From: Polytrichum commune
Taxonomy: Eukaryota > Streptophyta > Polytrichopsida > Polytrichales > Polytrichaceae
DNA: 64,000 nucleotides
Direction of reading: 5' to 3'
Assembly: GCA_950295325.1 (NCBI GenBank)
Contig: OX485808.1
Span: forward strand, 12,900,501-12,964,500
Within the stretch, counting starts at the first letter, position 1, and every line of letters starts with the position of its first letter. A model generated the notes under the pieces. That model was not told where the DNA came from. It saw nothing but the letters and a program-made list of their open reading frames with translations, and ran no database searches. A program made the position numbers and the translations under genes. Of this stretch, positions 1-10,098 are shown in pieces.

Positions 1-3000
1 AAGGTTGAGATCTAGTGTTCCTGTATCTTCTCGTCAATGGCGCCGCGTCGGGCCTGAGAAGGCGGTGAGCGTGGAGCACGCTGAGCCTTTGAACAGGGTG
101 GATGAAAGATTAATTCTCATGGGATGAATGTTCTCTGTCCGTGGGCAAAGCAGCTTCAGATTCACTTCGTCGGATGGAATTATATAAAACTCGAATCATG
201 TAGAACCTTAGGAGAATTATTTTATGTTACTTGCAAGAGAATTTGGTATGCATGGAAGGGGTATCTGAGGTACTGAGGCCTTAAAGTATCACTTTTAGAG
301 TTTTCTGCAAATTTCATATTGTTAAAAATAGTATCGTAGATTAATGAACACGAGTTGGATTCAAGGAACTAGCGCAAACAAAGTTTATATGAGTCCAAGG
401 CAAAATCACAAAGGTCATTTTTTATTTGAATCTTTCAATGCTAAGTAGGGGGGCCTATTCATGTGTGCACGTTCCCTTGTACTCCAACCACTCAATGCAT
501 GAGACATGCGTGGGGGGCATTGGCAAGAGGACAAGTGACATGTGGGACTGGAAAGGCAAGTTGCAGTTGGTGCATTGGGAACGGCGGTACCTCTAATTAC
601 TTTTGGAAGGTGGTTGCATTGGTTCTCGCCACAATCGCCTCCGCCATTAGGCATGGTCCTCGACACTATGCTTCATTGTTCCTCAAGCCCACGTTTGTGT
701 CCTGCATACTATTATTCATCATATTGTCAAGTCCGAGTTTAGTTTTTCAATCTTTGCATTCTTCGTTTTCTATCACGACTCCAAGGATGAGAGCCCTTGC
801 GCATTCTCAAGCTCAAGAGAGAACTCGTTCTTCTCTTAAGTGCTTTGAAGCATCCATTAGAATTGTGGCTGGTGGAATGGACATGGACATCGACATTGCA
901 CTTCTTGTCATATTGAGGAAGGTCATTGAGGTTAAATGTTTAAAATGAAATTAATGACTTGAGGTCAAATGTTTAATCTCAATTAAGTTGCTAAGCAAAT
1001 GTAATTTGGTTGTGACCTTGTCTCGCCTCTCACAAAGCAGGTCTTTTATCTTCTGGACATGTACAATAGAAGATACGAAGAAGGCCTCCATCTTGGGCTT
1101 GAGGTTTCATGGCATCTACGTAAACTCCTCCATCATGGATGACGGGGATCTAGAAAAACAAGTCTCCTCCAAGGTTGAGGCCGATTCGTTCTCATCGGAG
1201 TCCACAAGACTAATTCAGGGTCTCTAATCCCCATTTCGGAGGTCCAATGATCTAAAACCGGTTGTTCCGGATTATGAAATAGTTTGCTGCACTTTCACCT
1301 TGCTAATGGATGAGTTTACATAGACACCATGAATCCCTAGACTGCATCTTGAAGAATAGCAATTGTGTTATACTCTTGGAATGTTTCAATTTTGACTAGG
1401 TTCCGAATCCCTAGGAGCTAGCTTGTGTACACCTTGAGACAACAGCCTTGGAACTAGGAACAGTCATACTGATCATGAAGAAGACAATTTTCATTACACT
1501 TGAATGTATCACATGTATCAATGATTCTCCATGCACATTTTATCACTCAGTTTGCTGAACCCTACACCCTAATCCAAGGCCTGCTCTACATTCAGTTTGT
1601 GTAAGACCTGCATGTAAATCTGTTTGTGGTTTACGTAATTGTGATCTACCTTTGAATACTACTCTTTCAACGATATTAATTGAAATGCTTGGCTTGACCT
1701 TGACCATGTGTTCGCTATATTCATTTGCATGCAAACTGTAGATTGGTTAATATAGAGAAAAAGGCTTGGTGTCAAAAGAAATTTCTCTACTTCTATCGTC
1801 TTCTGATTACCTGTATCAACAGCTCAGTGAAGAAAAGTATATGAGGTGGCCGATGAGCATCTCATTATCAAAACATTTCCATCATGTAACGCACATGAGA
1901 AGCAGCCAAAGAAGTGCTCCTGTGTTCAGGATAACGTGGAAGCGTGACCAGAGTATACAATGTTACCTGGTGTAAAATACTCCATATAGATTCGGTATTC
2001 TAGTACAATGATTCACTTCATCTGCTTTGCTCCAACTATTGGTGTAAGTTAATGTAATAAATTCAACATAACAATAAGTTGGACAACTATATTTGAGTGG
2101 TATACAGTTAGGTGTGGATCTAAAATCGGACACCAAAAAGATATATGTTTAAAAGAGATTGGACTGCATGTTCAAAATATGCTAATCATTCTAAGTTCAA
2201 CAATCAACATGATTGGATATGACCACGGGAACTCTCACTCCAATAATGAACAAGATCTTCATATGAGTTCCAAAACGTATGAGGCAAAATGGCTACGATC
2301 ACGACTTAAATTTGTTAATCATTTTGCATTAATTGCGTGTTTCATATCCTGCAAGAAGTGAATGCATAGAGAAAAGTATCTGAATGACACACATGGAGTA
2401 TAACGTGGAGTCATTGCGACTTGTAAACCGTCCCTAATAGACATCACCAGCAACATTCTGTACGTTATAGAGAGAGAGAGAGAGAGAATTTTTGTTCATT
2501 CATGGTAGCTAAATATGTTGCTAAGTATTCATAGGGATTACCTTGAGCCTTCTTAAAGCATCCTTACCAAACACGGCATGGGAAGAAAAAATGGTATATT
2601 GGGTATTTAGGTACTTATACTACCAAACATTGAGGCTCACCAATGGCCACCCCACCCTAAAATTTGTACCATTGTAAGTACAATGAGAGCAAACCCCCTA
2701 CATAAATGACCTATTATGATATGCCTCCCTTGGCCCTCCAAGGAACTTATTTAATAATAAATGCTATTTTGCACTACTTTAAATTTTGGTGGCAACATAT
2801 TATTGGTTAAGCTCTCATTATGGTGGGTCATGCCCAACTATTGGTGGACTTTGACTCATGATGAGTAGTCATGCCCAAGTTGGTGGCCTCGCCAAATACA
2901 TATTATATTATAAATCGTGTATGGTGTTTGTGTATTCTAGTGGGGATGCTCTTAGTGTACTAATTAATTAAGGCTATAAAAAATCTTCTCCATCGTTTTG

Positions 3001-3345
3001 TGCTCATGTTCGAATAGGCATAGGCAAATCAATCATATGTTCCATCCCATTGACAAGGATGAGAGATTATTAAGTGTTGCAAATGATATTGATGTTTTTA
3101 AATGTCCAAGTTTTGAATGCACCACATTTCCTAATATTTAGACATTTTCATGAGTATTTTTCTTTCGTTAGGCCACTTGACCCAATATTTTTTATTTTTT
3201 TATTTTTTTATTTTAAAAAAAAAATTCCGACCAACCTGCTATCTGCCTATGGCACTAGAAACTTGTCCCTATTATCTTTATATGGCCACTATTGAATAAT
3301 TTTATAGAATAGAAAAGAAAAGAAAATAGCACTATTTGGGGTGGA
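1..3345. other. Intergenic, no supported gene
   Basis: No gene is supported here. Reading frames are short, overlap on both strands and match no family I recognise. A GA microsatellite lies near 2471-2487. The stretch is AT-rich and resembles old repeat DNA. Residues of a gene to the left of the window may lie in the first few hundred bases, but nothing identifies one. Confidence 0.5.
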
Positions 3346-3498
3346 TCTTTCAAAGTAATACACCATTTACAATAATTAGTGTCACATGCATAATAGTGTC
3401 ACTTGCCCTATGGTTAGGTGTATGTTACATAACACTCATGATCAAAAACTTCATCATTAGTGTCACCTCATGACACTTGGCATTCAAGTGGACTTATT

Positions 3499-3713
3499 AC
3501 ACTAAATATTTTATTTAGTGTCATTATTTGGAATTATGCAATGCTATATCTATTTATTGTATGTCTCGTATTCTACCAACAAATGTCAATTTGGTTGCTT
3601 GGACATTATAGAACATTAACAACTTTACTTGGTAAAAATTTGCACCATGAGTAAAAAGATATAGCATTGTGTAACTCCAAATAGTAAATGACACGTAATA
3701 TCATATTTAGTGT
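3499..3713. mobile_element. Palindrome-ended MITE, nested copy (215 bp)
   Basis: Each end is a 23-bp near-palindrome made of ACACTAAATAT and its reverse complement (3499-3521 and 3691-3713). The two ends are also inverted relative to each other. The interior (a block starting 'ggaattatgcaatgct') is shared with the copy at 57426-57645. The related CACTA-like element at 48.4 kb lacks this block at the equivalent position, between its 'gacacttggc' and 'ttcaataatg' segments, so it acts as a natural empty site. Confidence 0.7.
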
Positions 3714-3813
3714 CATACCTTGGCATGAAATGTTCAATAATGTTATGCAGTGTATGCCTATTGGTCTATAAAGTTGATTAAAGTGTACACAAATGACAGT
3801 TGGCATTACTTTG

Positions 3814-4005
3814 CTCAAGAATATCTCCCTCTTGCATACTAAAATGTAGAACACATGATACTTGCCATTCGTATTCTCAAGAATATTTTCATCTTGCACA
3901 CTAAAATATAATCACATGAAACTCGCCGTTATTGTTCTCAAGAATATCTTCCTTTTTCATACTAAAATATAAACACATGACACTTGCCGGTAGTATGCTC
4001 AAATA
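3814..4005. repeat. 61-62 bp tandem repeat, about 3 units
   Basis: Units begin with CTCAAGAATAT or a variant at 3814, 3876, 3937 and, partially, 3998. Each continues through a 'cttgcatactaaaat' and an 'acacatga-acttgcc' block. The homologous element at 48.5 kb has one full unit and part of another, so the array expanded locally after the copies diverged. Confidence 0.7.
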
Positions 4006-4938
4006 ATTTTCCCTTGCATACTTCTCCATAGAACTATTATCGCAAGAATCTCAATGTGCCATCCTAAATGTCATAATATAAATAATTTCTCACTTTAAAG
4101 GCTACTTAATATGTTGACAAAGAGTATCATATTGGCAATAAGCAAACGTGACACTTTGAGACCTCTAAGCATCTAATTTAGGCCCTTTGGGTGCAAGCAT
4201 AGTAAAGTGGACAATTCTTGATCCTTGCCTAGTGTTAAGTGAAAATGATTAAAAAATATACACTAACTTCAAACTTTGCGAAGAGAACAATCAAAGACAT
4301 TTGAAAACCATATTGATCTACAAAGACAAGTAATTTATGATGGGAAAAAAAATCCAAGAAAAGTTTGCGTATTTTAGAAGACAGTGCAAGTAGTGTGCAA
4401 GTAGGTGATATTGAACAAGCAATTGTCTAAAATTTGTTTGAAATACAATAAAATTACATTAAATTGATGATTTCCTATTAAAAATGTGATGATGCCCTCA
4501 AATATATAATGAACTCAAGGAATATGAAATAATTCCAACTTTGAAATATTTAAGAACATGAAATCTACACCCAAAACTAGATTTAACCATTTGCCTTTGA
4601 GCATCACTTTTAATGATAAGTGTTGAAGATCTCAACTTGATATTCTACATTTGAGTACTTAACACAACTAAATTAAGGTCATCATGAAAAAAAGATCCAA
4701 TTTAAACAACACTTTGCCCCGTGGGGGGGGGGGGGCACTAGCGGTATTTTAGAAGCGACATGCGATGAAATATAGGATATTTAATATTCATTCAAGGTGA
4801 ATTTTTGAAGAATTCTATATAAAATATAGGGGGTGAAATAATGCTAGAAACCAATTATTAAAAAAATACCATGCAATATAACATGTCTAAGGGACCACAT
4901 TTTGCTTCATCAAAGAAGCAAAATTTGAGTATATTTGA

Positions 4939-5404
4939 GAAGGGGTATATTTGAGACAATACTTGATGTTTGAAATTCTTTTGCAAATGTTGTACAAACT
5001 CTTGCTATCTCGCAAATGTTGGACAGTTGTGTTTCTTAACACAATAAATTTTAAGGTTGCACTCTACTTTTGCTCTTCATTACAATCTTATTGGTGTAAT
5101 TATTTCTATTGTGTTTTCTTCTTGCCATACCACAAAAATGCAATTCCATTATTAAAATGCCAATTCACAATGCACCCCCCCCCCCATCGGCTAAAAATTA
5201 AAGGCTACCAACAATTTGTAAGAAAAATAAGGTATTCAATATTGAATGCATTTTAGATTTCTAATTACCAATGGGGTATTAAAATTTTAAACTCGGTAGA
5301 TTTTTTCTACTTCAAGGACTCCTAATACTTTAATTCTTAAAGATAATACCCCCTTTGAAAATAAGTGGTTGTCACAAGTGTCTCCAAAATGAGTGCCCCC
5401 CCCC
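4939..5404 (-). repeat. Inverted copy of hAT 3' region
   Basis: The reverse complement of this block aligns along its length with 41836-42172 joined to 46974-47108. Shared landmarks include 'gagacac', 'ggtattatctttaagaatta', 'ggtaattagaaatct', 'gaagaagaaaacacaatag', 'gtagagtgcaacctt' and 'ctcaaatatacccc'. The 41-47 kb copy lies directly downstream of hAT transposase remnants, so this is probably the 3' end of the same hAT family without its coding part. A poly-C tract sits at about 5170-5181. Confidence 0.65.
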
Positions 5405-5556
5405 CTGGTACTTTGCTACTACTTTTAGGCCTTTGACAAAAAAAATTATGGTTTTAGTGTACCGGGTCACTACTTTGGTCCACTTTACTATGATTGCACC
5501 CCTTTGCTAATAATGTACATGACATTGAATACCATAAATGGTGTAGTAGTATAACG

Positions 5557-7758
5557 CCAATAGCCATAGCAAACAAGCATAATTAGAACCTCTTCACCTA
5601 CATGCTACTCCCATCTTCCGATATTGGGCTCTAATGTATACAAACAAAGTGTTCAATTGTTCCTCAAATCCTTGGGTTGGCAAATGATCAATCAAAGTGT
5701 CGTCATCGTAGGTACCATGCTAACTGGTGGGTAGAAATGAATGCTCTCTTCAATTGCAACATGGAGGTAGTGCATTTTGCCAAGGGTGTCATGTCTCAAG
5801 TATTATTCTACATTCCCAAAGCTCTTGTGTTTGCCGATGACCTAGACCCCCTCTTCATCAATCTTGTCAACCACCTCGGGCAAAGAACACATACAATACA
5901 CAAACCATGACAGAGTGACGTATCTTTCTTAAAACTTATGGGGTTGAGGCGTTAATTTTATGTATATTGGAATTGTGTGATAAGTAGGGTGCGATGTCGA
6001 TTGGACAAGATGCTCATTAGTTTTGTATTAACAAAAGGGTTGCAAAACCAAGGTCTTGATGCAATACTGCTAAGAATTAACCATGTCTTTGTCGAAGAGA
6101 TCAATGAGTTCTTTGATCCCAAACATGGAAAGAATGGTTGGAGGTACAACAATAGGTCAGACTCAAAGATGGTGCAATGGATTGAGAATTCTCAATTGCA
6201 AGTAACATGTCTGCCAAAAGTCATGAACAAACAACTCCCCCTCCAATTTGCAAGAGCTACCATTGCGGATTGCAAACTTCGAATGTAGATTAATCGGGTT
6301 GCCTTTGTTGTTTAAACATGTAGATGTAGATAAGAGGTGAGGGCAACAAAGGCCGTCAACCTTGAATGCACATCAATTGAAGAGGAACAAGTACAAGAGG
6401 AACATATTGGGTTGTTGGCCGTGAAGCAAGAGTTTGCCAAATGCAAACAAACATCAAGCACATCACCTCGATTTAAATTGTCTACTTCTTTGCTACTTCT
6501 GTAAATGAAAACCTAACTAGTTCTATGGTTACATTTACATTTTAAAAGTGGGAGGACATCAATGTAGATTGAATCAATATTTTTCTATCCAAAAGTATTG
6601 TTGCCCATGAAATAACACAAATTGTTTTAGATGCAGATAATTTGTACAAAAAAAATAAAAAAATCTTGGTGATTTACAGAGGATGCACATGGAGTTGGCA
6701 AGCCGCCCATTGTTGCATGCTAAAAAATGGTGAACTTTGAGAGGGTGCAATGATGGAAGTAATGAAGACATACCTAGCTTAGAGAATACTAGAGTTTTGG
6801 AATCCAACCCCTAGGGTCTCACCAATATCATATGTCTTGTGGATGTCTCAGACATTGCTATGATTCCCAACTTAGATGTTGTAACCACATCATTGGTCAA
6901 AAAATTTCAAGGTGCTCAAGATAGGGTTAATGTTTCCAAGGGAATTTTTTTTGAATTGGATGCAGAATAATTGGCCAAAGAAAGAATAAGAGAGGCCAAA
7001 GTGAATGCCAACATTCAATGTTTGTGAGGGTAGAACGTGCTTAGAGGTCTTTTGTTGATTAGAAGCAACAAATAGTTAACTTGGAGGTAGAGATTAGTGG
7101 TTTAAAGCTCCAATTTTTGAGGATAAAAAAGGGCAGTGGGCCAATAACATGGCCCACCCCTAAACAAGAAATGCACTTACCAACCAAAGTTAATAATAAA
7201 GTGTTCAAATTGAGGAATCAAATCCGAGGGTTTTTTAAATCTACCTTATGTTATGTTTGAAGTGGCAATTGATTCAAATTTAGAAGTTGTGAATGAAAGA
7301 CTATAGTCTGAAAGCCATAACCCTTGGGAGGTCACTCCCTCTTATATTAATGCATACACGTGATATCAAAACTTATTTATCGGGGGGCTATTTACTTTGT
7401 AGAAAAGATTATAAGGTATGGTATTTTTCAAAATAAAGGTAAATACTTGTATTCTAATACACCCTATCAATAATTATAAGTTTTTTTGGAGATTCTTCTA
7501 AAAATAACCTATTTTACTTATAATGTCAAAGAAAATTGGAAAGAAGATTGCAATTCAAATAACGCATTGAAACTTTTCCTTCCAACACGTAGGTAAAGAA
7601 CATTAACTCCACATGGGAAACGTTATTTCAGTAACATTCAAGCTAGCCAACTTGTGAAGTCATCCATCCAAGCTTTTTCGACATAAAATTACCACTTTTC
7701 ATCCACTAGCACATACCCTACCCTAGACCCGCCGCACCGAGTAATTGTTTCCATGTTA
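5557..7758. other. Degraded repeat DNA, no supported gene
   Basis: Several open stretches on the + strand (5677-5910, 5977-6288, and broken reading from about 6840 to 7030) have protein-like composition. None matches a family I recognise, and stops and frame changes separate them. They may be remains of one transposon-borne gene. I assign no function. Confidence 0.4.
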
Positions 7759-7766
7759 TTTTATAT
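7759..7766. repeat. 8-bp target site duplication TTTTATAT (left)
   Basis: TTTTATAT sits immediately before the MITE at 7767 and is repeated immediately after it at 8177-8184. A perfect 8-bp duplication is the hallmark of hAT superfamily insertion. Confidence 0.8.
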
Positions 7767-8176
7767 CACGGGGAGGTCACTTCATTGTCAAGTTGACACC
7801 ACGTGCGGACAAAGTTTGCTACCCCTATATTACATGCCATATATAATTTAAAAATTTATGATATTTTTTCTACATATACATAACCATTGATAGTATCTTT
7901 TGTATATTTTTTTGAAATTTTTAGTCATCTTTATTTTTTTGAGTAATTGTTTTAGTTCAATTCTTTGTCATACTAGTTAGAAACGGTATGTTTTATGAAA
8001 AAAACAAATCATCAAATTTAGTTACCACTTTTAACTATGTCGTAGGTACTGTGTATATCTACTCATGAAAAAAATTTGATAAAATTTTGACCCATTTTGG
8101 TGGTGCAACTTACCAAAAGAAGATTTTCTTTGGTCGCACGTGGTGTTCAACTTGACAATGGAGTGATCTACCCGTG
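7767..8176 (+). mobile_element. hAT-type MITE, copy 1 (410 bp)
   Basis: The ends are inverted repeats of about 40 bp: CACGGGGAGGTCACT at the left and its inverse ending CTACCCGTG at the right. Both contain 'attgtcaagttga' and CACCACGTGCG-type sequence. It is flanked by the perfect 8-bp duplication TTTTATAT (7759-7766, 8177-8184). The interior is AT-rich and non-coding. A second full copy lies in inverse orientation at 9316-9727 and a truncated one at 51108-51309. It is non-autonomous and would need a hAT transposase in trans. Confidence 0.88.
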
Positions 8177-8184
8177 TTTTATAT

Positions 8185-9307
8185 GTATTGACTAGATAAA
8201 AGAGGCCATCACATGTGATGGTATTTTACATGTAAACATGTTTCACTATGTTAAAACCTCCTATATTATTTATTCCTTTTTTGCAAAATTTATCCATAAT
8301 GAATGTATTAGAGCATATTTTTTATTGCATGTTGATTCTACAATTTTCGCTAATGACCTCCCTGAGCTATAATCAAATTAAGAAATAAATAAAGAATATT
8401 ACTAGCTCTATATGGGTGATTGCACTAACATCTCAAGTTATACTAAAGATGATTAATTAACACAAGACAAAAGACTATTATAAAGTGCCCTCAACTTTGG
8501 TAAAGTGACATAAATGGGATACTAAATGCAAAACAATTGACAATGGTTGTGCCTATGGTTGTGCACCCTTGCATATGTTACAAACCATTGTGTCACAATA
8601 CAATACATTCAACAAAGTATGCACAACTACACATTATCCAAGAACCCACTTGACACCTTACTTCTTCACAGATCATGATGTTCAAGATAGAACAAAAGAT
8701 AGAGATGTACATGATAACTTGAGATGCTAGAGTATACTGAGGTACAAAAGAATATATAATTGATCTCAAAATTTTCCTTTTTGGATATGAGCAATAAACT
8801 TGTTTGAATGATGCGAGTGAATTGCTTAGCAAGAAATCCATTTTGCGAGGCAAGGAACTTCGAAACCTCATTTCATGTGAGCGCCTCTACGAGATTGCCA
8901 TGCAACCAAATGAAGGAAGAACTGAGAGGGAAGAAGTAGGAGGGGAAAAAAAATAAAAAATAAAATAGCGTGCACAAACTAAAGTTCAAACCCTAGGGCT
9001 AGTTGTCAACCAATAGGAATTTAGGGTTTTTTTGGAAAAATAAATAGTAGATCATTAGCGGATGTCTTAAGAACACAAGATAGGACACCCTTTTTCCTTA
9101 TGTCCATGGTAACCCCTAATGGGAGCCTTGTTCTTGCTAGACCCATGTTCCAAATATTTCCATAAGATATTGGAATGGGTGGCATGAAGGGATTTGTTGT
9201 TGATCAATTTGGTGAGTTCTTGTAGTTTCGGAGGACATAAGACAAGTTTGTTTGTGAGAATATACATGGTGAGAGTTGGGTGTAGGAGAGAGATGGCTAT
9301 GTGGATT
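8185..9307. other. Spacer between two inverted MITE copies, no supported gene
   Basis: AT-rich sequence. Reading frames at 8593-8871 (-) and 9067-9318 (-) match no family. The stretch forms the loop of a large potential hairpin between the two hAT-type MITE copies. Confidence 0.4.
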
Positions 9308-9315
9308 GGCATGAG

Positions 9316-9727
9316 CACGGGGAGATCACTCCATTGTCAAGTTGAACACCACCTGCGACCAAAAAATATCTTCTTTTGGTAAGTTGCACCACCAAAATGG
9401 GTCAAAATTTTATCAAATGTTTTTCATGAGTAGATATACACAGTACCTATGACATAGTTAAAAGTGGTAACTAAATTTGATGATTTGTTTTTTTTTCATA
9501 AAACATACTGTTTCTAACTAGAATGACACATAATTGAACTAAAAAAATTACTAAAAAAAATAAAGATGACTAAAAATTTCAAAAAAATATACAAAATATA
9601 CTATCAATGGTTATGTATATGTAGAAAAAATATCATAAATTTTTAAATTATATATGGCATGTAATATAGGGGTAGCAAACTTTGTCCGCACGTGGTGTCA
9701 ACTTGACAATGAAGTGACCTCCCTGTG
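9316..9727 (-). mobile_element. hAT-type MITE, copy 2 (412 bp)
   Basis: Near-identical inverse copy of 7767-8176, starting CACGGGGAGATCACT and ending CTCCCTGTG. It is flanked by a perfect 8-bp duplication GGCATGAG (9308-9315 and 9728-9735). Different duplications at the two copies show two independent insertions and not a segmental duplication. Confidence 0.9.
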
Positions 9728-9864
9728 GGCATGAGTTCAACTAGGATAATATTTTGTCATCCTAGGAGTCTAAAAGCAAAGTGGGTGTCATAGAATGGGA
9801 TGTAAGTTATACGCTGTAACATGCCCAGATTTGGCTGTTATCTTTGAAGACCGGGCCTCCCGGC

Positions 9865-10090
9865 CAGTGATCGGGGAGAACCGGCAGTTAGTTACAAATG
9901 AACCGGTTGAGTTTGAGAAATAACCGGTTGAAGTTCAAGATTGCAGGAAAATTACCAATCATTTTAGAGGAATTTATTGAATATACCCCAATTTAATAAA
10001 GGAATACCGGAGGATGTCAACATGTAACCGGTTGGACTTGCAAACACTAGGATCTCAACCGGTTATGGCCAAAAATCTCCCCGATCACTG
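9865..10090. mobile_element. hAT-type MITE with AACCGGTT motifs (226 bp)
   Basis: A perfect 15-bp terminal inverted repeat, CAGTGATCGGGGAGA (9865-9879), recurs inverted at 10076-10090. It is flanked by a perfect 8-bp duplication CTCCCGGC (9857-9864 and 10091-10098). The interior holds four AACCGGTT palindromes and no coding sequence. A diverged fragment of the same interior ('aaccggttgaagttcaag', 'taaccggttgg') occurs at about 50330-50430. Confidence 0.88.
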
Positions 10091-10098
10091 CTCCCGGC

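Larger units (their letters stand above)
3350..5556. mobile_element. Degenerate CACTA-like non-autonomous element
   Basis: The left end reads TACACCATTTAC near 3361 and the right end carries the matching inverse ACCATAAATGGTGTAGTA near 5530-5550. The sequence after the left end (AGTGTCAC repeats, the Ctcaagaatat blocks, the 'gtgacactttgag' block near 4150) aligns collinearly with the shorter element at 48274-48826. It therefore looks like a longer, diverged relative of that element. It contains a nested palindromic MITE (3499-3713), a 61-62 bp tandem triplication (3814-4000) and hAT 3' sequence in inverse orientation (about 4939-5404). No coding region survives. The CACTA assignment rests on the CACTACA/TGTAGTG ends of the shorter copy. 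Exact borders and target duplication are unclear. Confidence 0.5.

Noticed and set aside
463-948. 161-codon plus-strand open frame
   Set aside because: Overlaps other frames on both strands, with low-complexity composition and no recognisable motif or splice context.
2551-2955. Possible MITE with 'aaagcatcc' and 'ggatgctctta' ends
   Set aside because: The inverted match is about 9 bp with mismatches and no target duplication, so it cannot be separated from chance.
5677-5910. 'FADDLDPLF' resembling an RT YADD motif
   Set aside because: No surrounding RT blocks are present in any frame; treated as coincidence.
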